In this document: positions 47,044 to 56,952 of the stretch, one piece after another | Layout: every line of letters begins with the position of its first letter | How positions within the stretch are numbered: the stretch's first letter is position 1 | From: Byssochlamys sp. IMV 00236 | Lineage: Eukaryota > Ascomycota > Eurotiomycetes > Eurotiales > Thermoascaceae | DNA: 64,000 nt | Direction of reading: 5' to 3' | NCBI GenBank assembly: GCA_001931875.2 | Contig: MSJH02000807.1 | Span: 124,001 to 188,000 of the forward strand | Notes under the pieces: model-generated | Databases searched by the model: none | Seen by the model: only the letters and a program-made list of their open reading frames with translations | What the model was told of the DNA's origin: nothing | Made by a program: the position numbers and the translations under genes

Positions 47044-47640
47044 AGTATTCAATCTCTTGAAATAATGACAAGCGGTAATGCCTCAATATCTTGTAGTTGG
47101 TCGAAAATGATTTATCCTGTATAGAACTGGGCAATGTTGGCTTTGTGATAGCCGTGAGGTCGTAGCCTAGACGTTTATATATGGAGTTCCATAAGTCTGA
47201 TAGGAACTTCCTATCCCTATAAGAGATGATAATACTTAGAATTCCTCAATCTCCCAGTTGGAGATGGGTTATTAAAGCGTCTGCCCATGGTTGCGCTGTC
47301 TGAGTTGTTAAGTCAGGTATGAATGTAACAGACTTCGTGAACTTGCATGTTACCCACATCACTGAGTCAAACTCAGTGTTTGCTGGTAATCCCAAGATGA
47401 AATCAATAGTACTCGTGTGAATGGGATCATAGGCGTTAGAATAGGTTGCATCGCTCCATAGGTCTAATGATGCCGGGTGCTGTTAAACAAAGTTCACAAT
47501 GTCAAGTATACAGTCGTAGCATCTTCGAGCAATGATAAATAGAAAAGCAGTCCAATCGTGCTGTAGTTTCGCAATTACCGGATATTCTATGGACAAATAC
47601 CACATATGCAATATCCTCTAGGAAGTCTGCATATTTTGTG
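47044..47640 (-). mobile_element. Decayed Ty3/gypsy retrotransposon integrase fragment
   Basis: On the minus strand from about 47475 the reading is YDPIHTSTIDFILGLPANTE, then FDSVMWVTCKFTKSVTFIPD, PWADALITHLQLGD, a TGA, and GILSIIISYRDRKFLSDLWN followed by SIYKRLGYDL. This is the integrase core of Ty3/gypsy elements of ascomycetes, where GDWGIP...SDRDRKF is expected. The TGA replaces a Trp codon and the catalytic Asp of SDRD is Tyr here. Further 5' (about 47490-47640) a shifted frame gives CSKMLRLYT, a stop, HCELCLTAPGIIRP, matching the HHCC zinc-binding part. No LTRs, reverse transcriptase or target duplication were found, so only a fragment remains. Confidence 0.72.
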
Positions 47641-47825
47641 ATAAGAGAATTCTCATGCGGGCGTCTAGCATACGTTAGACCTATGCGATGGAAAAGCTAG
47701 AGGCTATACTAATAACATACCCTGGTTCATGAATGTAACGCACGTTACGTCAGCCTCCATACAAGACGAACTGTTTCAGCGCGCTATTCAGTGTCTCTAT
47801 ATGGAAAGGATAGGGGATAATGTCC

Positions 47826-48140
47826 TTACTTCTCGCCTGCAATCATCTCGCTCTGGGCAGTGTCCCTTCTGTCGTTGTTTGCGGCTTCTAACGTCAGTAT
47901 ATGCCTCGTATATGCATGACTATCCGCCACAAAAACTGAGATCGGGCCAGGATTAGATCGTTTTGCAAACCCGTGTGTAACTGTCGTGATACATTCAATA
48001 CCATCAGGCAGCCTGATCTTTAAACCCAGTTGCGAGTGTGCGATGTAGCTGTCAGGCTCCGAAGGAGTATGCGAAGTCTGGGCAGACTGGTCAGGACCAC
48101 TGGGAGTGTGTGGAATCTGCGTGGACTTAACAGGTGCCAT
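47826..48140 (-). pseudogene. Truncated gene, 104-codon N-terminal part of an unknown fungal protein
   Basis: ATG at 48140 begins a Pro/Thr-rich stretch with a near-tandem repeat (IPHTPSGPDQSAQ, SHTPSEPDSY) followed by a structured part, LGLKIRLPDGIECITTVTHG. By memory this last motif occurs in longer uncharacterised ascomycete proteins of several hundred residues. The frame stops soon after, and the retrotransposon relic begins about 190 bases further downstream, so the gene seems to have lost its 3' part. An intact gene with an intron after the stop-proximal region cannot be excluded. Confidence 0.4.
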
Positions 48141-48887
48141 TTGGACTGCAGCTAGAACGTCGAGTGATGATAGAACGTTCTAAACAGACCCAACCAAGAA
48201 AGTAAGAGTAAGGTCTGGGGTAGTATGGCTAACTCAATGCGCCGAAGCTGTAGTATGTATAAACCATCATTATTGATGAAGCCCAAATGCTGCAAGGAAT
48301 AAATCGGCATTATATATCTCGTCGAGTCCTTCATATGCAATGATATAACAGACAGGTACAACCATGGTACTAATATTTTCTTGTAATATTTTGGTGTCTG
48401 TGCCTTTATAAAAGGGCAGAGAAGTGAAGGACCCGACAGAGTCCAGAAAAGTGAAAGTGTAGGTCTCTATAAGGACTGGATATATACTTTTCTGACAAAC
48501 TGGAGTTGCCTGGTGCTTGGAATCTCTAGAAAGTTCAGGCTATTTATCCCTACGGGTGGAGCTCGTTAAGAACGATTTGTGGGCGAGTTCCGCCAGGCTC
48601 TCTAGATAGGGAATGACCAGGGTGATCTGTCACTTTGATGTAGGACGTGATTGCTTTTTTACGTGAATACATTATCCCATAATTTTTGACTCAGCTCTTT
48701 ATGTCTCATGACGTGATATACCAGCAAGCAGATAATCGGATCCACCGTTACTTAGTATATTGAATGTTAAGGACATCACAATATAATAGCTATCTTCACT
48801 ATCATCAAAGTATTGATAGATCTGGTATACGTCCAAACTTACCATCTTCGGATTCCTTCAGGCCCTTTTCAAGAAGTCAATGCCAGA
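48141..48887. other. Intergenic, no gene seen
   Basis: Between the truncated minus-strand gene and the 3' end of the GPI-protein gene. No supported coding region. Confidence 0.55.
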
Positions 48888-49921
48888 TCAGATTATAGCC
48901 GCAGCAGCGACCACGGCTGCGGCAGCAGCCCCCGTCACCCACAGGGTTAGGGCTGTTGCTCCGCTGATGGCCTCGGTAGCAATAGGTGTGACGGTAGTTG
49001 TGTTGGAAGAACCATTGGTTGCCGGTTTGGTCGCATTCGAGGTCGTATTGTTGAGCGGACTGAATGAGCTGCTACTTGCAACTGCAGCATTGCTTGACGT
49101 GGTGCTTGCGCTGGGCGTAGTACTGGGCGTGGTACTGGACGTCGTGCTGGGCGTCGTGCTAGGAGCGGCCATTGATGCGGTAATTTTCGGAGAAAGGCTG
49201 ATAGAAGAAGAAGTTACTGGCGGTGCGCTGCTTGTGCTTGCTTGACCACCAGCATTGAGTGTTGGAAGAGGGCCATTTGCAGTCAGGCCAGTAGTGAGCG
49301 GAACGTGGTAGAAGGAAAAGTCCTCGCCGGAAATGGTATCAACCCAGACTTTCTCATGACCAAGGTCGCTGAAGGTCTGCGTGCTATATAGAAGATATAG
49401 ATCAGCTAGTTTGTTATTGATGAGGTTAAAGTATGAATTCCTACCACACAGCTGACACCGTGCCCGCAACTGAGCAGTCGATCGAGACGCCATTGTCGCT
49501 AGGATTGATAAAAACGATGGTAGAGGGACCCTCGAGTAGAGTCGCACCTGCGGCGACACAAGAGCCTCTGGTGTAGGTGTTATAGGATGAATCGCCAGTA
49601 CAGATAGGGGGTGTTTCGCCATCACGACCGACTCCGGTAGGCTGCGCGAAGCAGGATATTGAAGTGACGGTTTGAGGACCGCATTCAATGAGATAGGATG
49701 TTACACCGGCATTCTGATGTTTCAACCGGATGGTTAGCAGAGACACTTGCGGCGCGATGCGCACATTTCAGGAAGTTACTGAACTTCCATACCTCTCCAA
49801 CACTCTGAGCGACCAAAGAGTCCGAATATCTTCCGTATTCGGGGAGAAAAATGTCGACGGTTTGCGCAGTGACAACGCTAGCGAGGGTTCCAAGTAGAAC
49901 AGTGGAAGTAGCTGCAATCAT
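48888..49921 (-). CDS. GPI-anchored cell-surface protein
   Basis: Three exons, 49921-49793, 49713-49445 and 49383-48888, giving 297 residues. The first ATG in frame is at 49921 (further 5' only TTG), starting a clean signal peptide (MIAATSTVLLGTLASVVTAQ). A Cys-containing folded domain follows (LIECGPQTVTSISCFAQPTG, CTGDSSYNTYTRGSCVAAG, and across the second splice TVSAVCTQTFSDLGHEKVWV). Residues about 185-270 are Ser/Thr/Pro-rich and include a 12-base tandem repeat. The C-terminus is hydrophobic (GATALTLWVTGAAAAAVVAA) after an NGSSN-like omega region, the GPI-anchor pattern. Many ascomycetes have such extracellular proteins of unknown role. The exact donor of intron 2 has two options two bases apart; the one used keeps the frame and a Cys. 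Confidence 0.82.
49117..49164 (-). repeat. Four 12-base tandem units in the GPI-protein gene
   Basis: Plus-strand units GTAGTACTGGGC, GTGGTACTGGAC, GTCGTGCTGGGC and GTCGTGCTAGGA encode repeated S/T-T-P-S-T blocks in the O-glycosylation-prone stalk. Copy number is likely to vary among strains. Confidence 0.75.
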
Positions 49922-50808
49922 TTTGTAAAGCAAAAACGAGCGACTATAGTACAGAATCTAAAGGGCAACTGAGGAAGCAAAACGACGTTCGCACAACATA
50001 GCAGACTATATACACTGAGCAAATGCAAAGCGACAGGTATCGGGGAAATCAATAGGGGCACATCCGAGTCGCTAAGGAAATCAACAAGCGTGTGGCGTAC
50101 ATAGCGGCGCGCCTCTGTCTTCTGGATGTAACATTAAGCTCATTTTCGACCAAGATAATTAGATTACCGTACTTCCTCGGAGGCTCAGTACCTAGGGAGT
50201 ACTTGGCATGCCTTTTCCTTGGCAATATATGACCACCCCCGGGGATAAACAATCTGAGCGTACTAGATATTCCAAAATCAGGCGGCTTCGACCTGCATGG
50301 ATAGGTTTTGGGTAGACTCTAGTTAAGTAGGCCATATATGTCGAATATGTGTATTATTGAGGCTCGAATAGAGTAGATAATCGCTGGCTCTCGACCACGT
50401 GAGCCGATATACTCCGATCTACTCTACTCCGTAGTTTAAGCCTTTCGGTTAAGAAAACCTAATTAGCTACGCCCAAGTCGCAGGACGACCAAAGCTAGCA
50501 CTGTACTATTTACGAATTCGTGATAGTTAACTAGCTAGGAGGTCGTAGCACGAGTTATTCGCCCCGCTATCTTCTTCTTGCCCCTCGCTCACCGCTCGGC
50601 CAGATCGGGATGAAATCGGGGCAGAATCTTGTGCTCCCCGCGGCAACTGACATCAGGCGATGTCGCGATAGCTCAAATAGACAGCCGGTTGTTGTATTTT
50701 GTATAGACCACCGCAGGAATCTTTGCTTTTTAGTTCGTTTTGTGGTACTGGCTCTATTTGCATATTCTATTTCAGTCGCGTCCAACAATTGATACTGCTT
50801 CTGACAAA
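49922..50808. other. Divergent intergenic region, no gene seen
   Basis: Between start codons of the GPI protein (minus) and the p-nitrophenylphosphatase (plus). No coding signal; holds both promoters. Confidence 0.6.
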
Positions 50809-52056
50809 ATGAGTGCTATCACACCACGCTATCTGACCGGAAACACAGAGGGCATCAAGGACTTCCTGGATCGCTTCGATGTGGGTAGTACCCTCTAGAC
50901 TATGACCGGAAGTGCTGCACGAAACTCCTCTCCATTGTTCTATCTAGTCGTCGTTTAATCTCTTATATGCCCTGCAATTGGCTAATTCCTGAGGTCATTT
51001 TGTATAGGTCTTCCTCTTCGACTGTGATGGTCCGTTCACCTTAGGCCCCTGCTGTTCAATGATTCCGACATTTCTATGGGAGAGTGTATACTGAGAGGAT
51101 GTGTTTCAAATAGGTGTCCTGTGGTCTGGTGACCATGTCTTTCCCGGTACCGCTGAGACACTAAATATGTTGAGAAGCAAAGGTGGGGTATACGTACATT
51201 CGAGAGAGCGGAAAAGGCACCAATTGACTCTCTATACCAGGCAAGCGGGTTGTCTTCGTTACAAACAACAGCACGAAGTCGCGGAAAGACTATAAGAAGA
51301 AACTGGACGGTCTCCAAATTCCAAGCACTGTGGTGCGTTCGACCTTCAACCCCAGGATACTGCCAATCAAACTAACTGCTGTAACAGGAAGACATCTTCT
51401 CCTCTTCATACAGTTCAGCGATATACATCTCCCGTATCCTTCAGCTCCCCGAAAACAAGCGCAAAGTGTTTGTCCTAGGCGAAACTGGTATCGAGCAGGA
51501 GCTCGCATCGGAAAATATTCCTTACATCGGTGGTACTGATCCTGCCTATAACCGCGAGTTTAAGCCCGAAGACTATAAACTGATCGCTGCCGGTGACTCA
51601 TCCCTCATCGACCCTGAAGTGGGAGTCGTGCTGGCTGGATTGGATTTCCACGTCAATTATCTGAAGTTGGCGTTGGCCTATCACTACATACGCCGTGGAG
51701 CTGTCTTCCTCGCGACCAACATTGACAGCACCTTACCTAACACCGGTACTCTGTTCCCAGGCGCTGGATCTATCAGCGCGCCCCTTATCATGATGTTGGG
51801 CAAAGAGCCAGTGGCACTTGGAAAGCCTAGCCAGGCTATGATGGATGCAATTGAGGGCAAATTCAAGTTTGACCGGAAACGCACATGCATGGTCGGAGAC
51901 CGCGTCAATACAGACATCCGATTTGGAATTGAGGGTAAGCTGGGCGGTACACTGGGAGTCTTGACCGGCGTCAGCACCAAGGACGACATTTTGACAGGTG
52001 AATGCCGTCCCCTAGCTTACGTTGACGCACTGTCGGATCTCCTGGCAGGTAAATAA
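50809..52056 (+). CDS. pho13: 4-nitrophenylphosphatase / phosphoglycolate phosphatase (HAD family, Pho13 type)
   Basis: Five exons: 50809-50880, 51008-51029, 51114-51182, 51241-51332, 51388-52056, giving 307 residues, the family's usual size. Pho13-type HAD enzymes remove phosphate from phosphoglycolate and other metabolic by-products and act on p-nitrophenyl phosphate. The HAD motif I (VFLFDCDG then VLWSGDHVFPG) is split: its Asp nucleophile lies in a 22-base exon. Motif II region RVVFVTNNSTKSRKDY and the C-terminal motif GKPSQAMMDAIEGKF with RTCMVGDRVNTDIRFG (Asp pair) are complete. The cap domain includes GLDFHVNYLKLALAYHYI. Every intron fits phase. Cytosolic: no targeting signal. Confidence 0.94.
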
Positions 52057-52278
52057 ATGATTTCCTAGTGGCGCAACATATGCTTGCATTTCTGCGGATC
52101 TGGAATGGCTCACGCTGCTGAACCCTCGCTCCTCCTCCGTCACAAGACATAAAGAGACTAGAGTTACACATAGATCTCCGCTTTCATTTCACATATACCC
52201 GACACTGGTAGCTTAGTGATCTAGAATACATTATTCAATGAAACGTTGCTGTCGATTCTCAATGTACAGTGGCAGACA

Positions 52279-53592
52279 TCAGTCCCGGCTTGGGTGCTGG
52301 TTATCGTACATAACATATCCTTTCAGTCTCCACAACATCAGCATTGGCTCTACGGGAGTAGTTCCACCAGGCCGGAAGAAAAGTGCATTCTCCCGGAACC
52401 TAGGATGAATTCTCCTCAACTCATCCAAGTTCTCTTTGCTCAGGAGTACCGACAGATCGAAAACGGGAACCTTCTTTCCGCGCTGTGGCAGGGTGATATA
52501 GTCGGGGAAAGGCGACGCAAATGAGCCAGGTTCTCGAGCTGGCTGAGCATTATTCGAGTGTTCCTCCCCATTACCAGGTCCCAAGACTAATACCCCTCCC
52601 CACTCCATATTTTCAAATTCTGGTAGCTGCTTCAAACCTTCAACTAACGCCGTCTCCGAGCTATCTGAAAGGCCGAAGGCAGTCCAGACACCATCAGTTG
52701 TGTTGATATTCAAATTATGTCTGCAGACTCTTCCCAGCTCCTTCACGGCCTCCTTTCTCATATGTGCCAGCACAAACTCTGGCATATCCTCGCGCCAGAC
52801 CAGGTTCTTCTCAGACCGACTGTTTAGTGGACCATGTGGATGTCTCCATCGAAAAGGGATGATGTTGCTGACAGCAGACTTCCTCCTTCTAGATAGACGA
52901 TCAACGAGGAACTGTCTCGTGGCTTCTTTAAGTAGATGAAAGCGGTCGACTATCCGGACGGACGGCATACGTAGAGGATCGAGCTTCGGTGCCGTAACAG
53001 GATTTTTTTGTTCTTCGGGGCCTGTGCCTCCGGAAGAGGTCTGCTTTTTTGCGGCCACGGCTTTCAGCTCATCCTTCAGAAGACTAACTGGCATGAACCA
53101 GAGACTCTCACTCTCCTCATTTGGGCGCAAAAGTCCATAGTCTCCCAGAAAAGCCTTTGGCAGTCTAGTTCCAGTTGCGATACAGTATCGTGGTGGTGAA
53201 GCTAAAGCAACTGCCCACGGATTCCGCCGCAATCTATCAACGTCTTCTGTCGTGGGATCTCTCTTTCGTTTCTTCTGTGACGGGTCTCGGAGCTTCGTCA
53301 GGAGCGGGGATTGAGGAAGTGATTGGGATGGACGAAGCGCGGCATTTTCAGTATTAGATAGCGAACCCTTCTGGTCGTGTCCTAAGAGGTTGTCATCGTT
53401 CACACCATTGCTTTTTCCATGCAATGGTGGCGCGTTCTGCTGTCGCGCGTCGCTTCGGAGATGAATTGAGCTCGAGAGATTCCGCCGGAAATTGTATGTC
53501 GAATTTCGGATCTCAGACGCCGGTAGGAAAATTCGACGAAAGACCTGTAACCGCCATGCGGCGTAAGAGAGATGTCGATTTGGGCATCCCAT
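52279..53592 (-). CDS. Conserved ascomycete protein, probably mitochondrial, 437 residues
   Basis: Single-exon frame from ATG at 53592. The N-terminus is basic and hydroxylated with no acidic residues for about 18 positions (SYAAWRLQVFRRIFLPAS, later FRRNLSSSIHLRSD), a mitochondrial presequence pattern. A disordered basic segment follows, then a conserved region: RLRRNPWAVALASPPRYC, GTRLPKAFLGDYGLL, ESLWFMPVSLLKDELK, IIPFRWRHPHGPLNSRSEKN, LVWREDMPEFVLAHMRKEAV, and near the end KVPVFDLSVLLSKENLDELR with ENALFFRPGGTTPVEPML. I have the impression of a protein widespread in Pezizomycotina but know no function. A mitochondrial gene-expression role is only a guess from the basic, presequence-bearing character. 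Confidence 0.82.
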   Translation of the reverse strand: MGCPNRHLSYAAWRLQVFRRIFLPASEIRNSTYNFRRNLSSSIHLRSDARQQNAPPLHGKSNGVNDDNLLGHDQKGSLSNTENAALRPSQSLPQSPLLTKLRDPSQKKRKRDPTTEDVDRLRRNPWAVALASPPRYCIATGTRLPKAFLGDYGLLRPNEESESLWFMPVSLLKDELKAVAAKKQTSSGGTGPEEQKNPVTAPKLDPLRMPSVRIVDRFHLLKEATRQFLVDRLSRRRKSAVSNIIPFRWRHPHGPLNSRSEKNLVWREDMPEFVLAHMRKEAVKELGRVCRHNLNINTTDGVWTAFGLSDSSETALVEGLKQLPEFENMEWGGVLVLGPGNGEEHSNNAQPAREPGSFASPFPDYITLPQRGKKVPVFDLSVLLSKENLDELRRIHPRFRENALFFRPGGTTPVEPMLMLWRLKGYVMYDNQHPSRD

Positions 53593-53980
53593 GTCTCTGT
53601 GGCTTTTATTGTGCTGGTGTTAAGCCTTCAGGGAAGATGAGAGCTTCGCCGCAGAGTTGGCTAAAGCAGCCGATATCGCGCTAGCCATCTACGGACATAC
53701 AGCCCTGGCTGGAGCAACCATGAGAACTCAATGATGAAACTTGTATCTATTCTCTTTGTGCATAATTGTGAATAACACGAATAATCATACCTCGTTCTCG
53801 ACTTTCTTGCATATACTACTTCAGGTATTTATCACTGGGCATATTATCGTTCGAAGAGTCCTTAACGCTTCTTCTGCGGAATCAGTTAATATTGGAGATC
53901 ACTGCTATGTAGGTATTTAATGTATCTTCCTATTCGAATCTCTAACAAGATATCTCAGTCGAGAGCTCAAGAGAAGGCTA
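53593..53980. other. Intergenic, no gene seen
   Basis: Spacer between two minus-strand genes. An ATG at about 53685 opens a 22-codon alanine/serine-rich frame (ASAISAALANSAAK) ending before the next start; it could be an upstream ORF but nothing more supports it. Confidence 0.5.
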
Positions 53981-54803
53981 CTATAATTGCCCATTGGCTG
54001 TAATAATTTCACCGGCGGCTTCCCGAATCACACTCACAACCGTATCCGGCATGCTGAGCATAGGAGAATGAGCAGCGTTGCATATATGTTTTGTGGCTGC
54101 CTCACCAGCAATTGAAGCCATAGCCTGCTGTCCAGCAAAGGGGATAGCCATGTCTTGCTTGCAGAGGAGGTAGGTAGTCGGAAGGTATTTGTACGCTGGA
54201 TATGTCAAAGGTGTATCGAAGCTTGCTGCAGAATGGTGGAGCGTTTTTTTGGCATAGGCTTCACCAATCTCCACAGGGAGGTCGTTGTACATGATTTCAG
54301 GCGCACGGTCGAGTGTCGTTTGATTTCCCTAAATGCCCGTTAGTACTCTTTCCCCGATGTTTTACCATCACTGGTAGTTGTCTGATATGGTTTACATTGA
54401 ATATGATCCAGTTCTCATAGCCCCCCAGGAAAGAACCCACCGACTGTCCTTCTGGGAGTAAGAATGCAGTCATGTAAACCAAGCCCACTATTCCACCCTT
54501 CTTCCCTTCTATTTCTCTTTCCTTCTTGAGAAGGCCTTTTGTACTTTCAGTACCGGGGATTCCGCCGTATGAGTGCATAACCATTAGAACATCCTTGCCC
54601 TCGTTGACCAACGAAGTAGTAGTTTTTCGAATAAAAGCTGCATCATCTGTGGCGGTGATAATGCCCGCTCCCCCAACTGAAGGTAGTAGTAAAGCATGCG
54701 TTTCATACTCATGGACCTTCAGTTTGTTGATGACATCGGTGAAATATTCTGGCGTGTGCCAGGCACCGGGGATGAAGACGAGAACTGGTTTTTGAGCATG
54801 CAT
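53981..54803 (-). CDS. Alpha/beta-hydrolase (esterase/lipase-like, 251 residues)
   Basis: Two exons, 54803-54396 and 54328-53981, with a 67-base intron bearing an ACTAAC branch site. The fold starts directly with the first strand PVLVFIPGAWHTPEYFTDVI (oxyanion-hole region), followed by the nucleophile elbow VLMVMHSYGGIPGTES, where Ser in HSYGG is the nucleophile. The acid lies in the TTYLLCKQDMAIPFAGQQAM strand (Asp) and the catalytic His in the ICNAAHSPMLSMPDTV segment. The length and HSYGG motif match small fungal and bacterial hydrolases of unknown substrate often annotated as AB hydrolase 37 or salicylate-esterase-like. No signal peptide. It sits beside the SnoaL-like gene, same strand, but pairing in one pathway is not shown. 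Confidence 0.9.
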
Positions 54804-55681
54804 TGTACCATGTGTGTTATATATCGGTTAATATAAGGAGTAAGAAATATACGCAATATGAGAGAACAGACACGATAATTGTATATGGGAGCTAACCTCA
54901 GGGCTGCAATTTACGACCTTTAAATACCCCGCATCTCCCCCCGAGGGCTGGATCCCTGACAGTTCTCAGATACCCGTTTCATGATTATATGACCACATGA
55001 AATGCTTTCCCTAGAATCCAACAGGGCCAGGCCTTACTTCCTTGAGGGTCTAATCGAACACTGCATTGCCAGACCACCTGAGGCTTGTTGCCGTGATTAG
55101 GTTTCCGGTCTTGGCTGCGTTAATAGGAAAATATCGTTGGACAAATATCTGTGAGAGATAGGGAAACAGCCATTTGCGGATAGGTTAAATATTTCAGCCC
55201 TGCTAGTAGTAGTAACTGACTGGGGGCCTTAGCAATACTAACCATTGCGGGGCTTTAGCCCCCAAATAAGGCCACCACAGAAAAATGTATGTTATTGTCT
55301 AATTGGAGCCGGATAATCTACTGTGTGCATGGAGAGTTTGATATTTGTCGTGTGGGTGGAGAAACATTCAGCCTTGTATGTGTAGTTCATACTAGTACCA
55401 GAAGGTGAAATCACGCACGCATTAACCTTTGTCGAGCTTTGCCAACTTAGGTAGCTACTGCACAAGGCCATATTTGATACCATCAAATCTTCCACTGAGC
55501 ACATCCAATCCAGAGACTTACCCATTAGCCACTAGATCTAGCGCCCCTTGTCCGCCTCTTAGCAGCAATTACAAGAGACTCTAGTAACAATGGATATTCC
55601 CTCGTCTCCTTCACAAATACAGAAAAGATGCAGAGCTTCAGTAAGACAGCTCCCAATCCAAAGTTCTGCGATACAAATTTA
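54804..55681. other. Intergenic, contains an inverted repeat, no gene seen
   Basis: Upstream of the hydrolase gene and downstream of the SnoaL-like gene. Contains the nested inverted repeat at 55221-55273 (listed separately). No coding signal recognised. Confidence 0.55.
55221..55273. repeat. Nested inverted repeat, potential hairpin
   Basis: TGGGGGC at 55221-55227 pairs with GCCCCCA at 55258-55264, and GGCCTTA at 55225-55231 can alternatively pair with TAAGGCC at 55267-55273. GGGGCTTTAGCCCC in the right arm (55249-55262) is itself a small hairpin. It could be a miniature-element relic or a structured 3' sequence; only sequence symmetry supports it. Confidence 0.5.
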
Positions 55682-56295
55682 TCAATCATTTTTCATGGCT
55701 GCAGCCATTGGTGCAGTATCCTAAAATATCAAATAATCAGCCAACTTTGTTCCTTACAATACACCTTTGCAACAACTTACCGTGTAGACCTGCGAGAGCT
55801 TCAAGCGTGGAGCTCCCTTTCTTACACTCTCATCATCAATGAGAAATCTCGCTGCAAAATCTCCAATAATTTCGTATCCACTTTTCAAGGTGGCCATATT
55901 GGTCCCAATCAGCATGAGATCATATCCTTTGTCGTCGCCAATGTAGACTCTGAGAATCTCATGTCGTCGCGAAATAACAGGACTGACGGGCCCTTTAAGG
56001 GATGTTCTAATCTCTGGAGCTCGTCAGTTTATCGACTCAATAGAGACGTTCACTTGATATTCACGGAGTATAGGAGAATACAAGAACGAAAAGATGAACG
56101 ACAACCTTCGGAACCGCAAAACTTATGAGTAGGGCCTATCATCGTTCCAGTCTCCGTGAAGACTTCATCTGCTAATACATCGCCAGCGTCAGGACCATTG
56201 AAATCAGCCAATGTATAATAGCGCTCTATGAGATGCTTGACCGCAGGATCAATCGCCTGTGGAGGCCAGTGGGTCTTCCTGAACGTGTAACTCAT
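55682..56295 (-). CDS. SnoaL-like (NTF2-fold) domain protein, 153 residues
   Basis: Three exons, 56295-56106, 56013-55781 and 55720-55682. The protein shows the SnoaL-like pattern of small NTF2-fold proteins in fungi: an N-terminal helix with HLIERYYTLADFNGPDAGDV, strand region LADEVFTETGTMIGPTHKF, RRHEILRVYIGDDKGYDLML, then GTNMATLKSGYEIIGDFAAR and FLIDDESVRKGAPRLKLSQV near the end. The last exon encodes only 12 residues. Family members include cyclases and dehydratases in natural-product pathways, but many are plain housekeeping proteins; no catalytic His or Asp could be assigned from sequence. No targeting signal. Divergent from the ClpP gene, so they may share a promoter. Confidence 0.8.
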
Positions 56296-56952
56296 AATTC
56301 AATTGTTCTTTCGCGAATCTGTGGTTTGTTAAATTGACTGTTTCACGGATTGGTTTTACAATCTATTGATGGACAGAGTATGAGGTCATTATAAACCACG
56401 CGAGGTGTCACGGGACGTTTGCGGCTTCTTTGCCGTTTGTGGAAATGTATGTACATTCCAACAAATAGGATAACTTGAAGAAATCCTCTGAGATAAAGTG
56501 TTTAGTATGTCGGTTTCTGTAAATACGATATCGGTGTTGATTTTCCGTCAGAGGATGAGGCCTATCCACATCTACCTACCGAAGCCGTTCAGATTTGGAT
56601 GATGCAAAGTAGGCCGTGCATTATTATATCTGACATGTTGCAATCCTCGGCAACACGGTTTTTGGTTTGGAGGGGATACTGCAGAGATATTTCCTGACTG
56701 CTGAAAGGGCGATTATGAAAAATGGCGGACAGGTTCCATACTTCAAGAAATATAAGAAAGTGGTTGTGATGATCATGGAAAGAGCAAGCTAACTACCTAA
56801 ACGGGAGCTCCCTACACAAATCTCCGAGACCGGGAGTCTTGGCAGCCTCGGAGAGCACTCCAGAGCTCCAGAGACCCCAAACGTGACAGTAGCTGGTTCA
56901 CTTCTACACAGTCCGTTGCCTGAGCAGCAATTCAGCTCTGGAGCACATCAGC
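56296..56952. other. Divergent intergenic region, no gene seen
   Basis: Between the start codons of the SnoaL-like gene (minus) and the ClpP gene (plus). Nothing coding recognised. Confidence 0.6.

Noticed and set aside
48880..49245. Plus-strand 121-codon Ala/Val/Leu-rich frame
   Set aside because: It is the antisense of the Ser/Thr-rich stalk and GPI signal of the minus-strand surface protein.
43265..49921. Secondary-metabolite gene cluster around the P450
   Set aside because: No polyketide or peptide synthase, terpene cyclase, transcription factor or transporter is present within the window beside the P450.
53981..56295. Hydrolase plus SnoaL pair as a natural-product operon
   Set aside because: Two adjacent small genes on one strand are not enough; no tailoring or scaffold enzyme is nearby.
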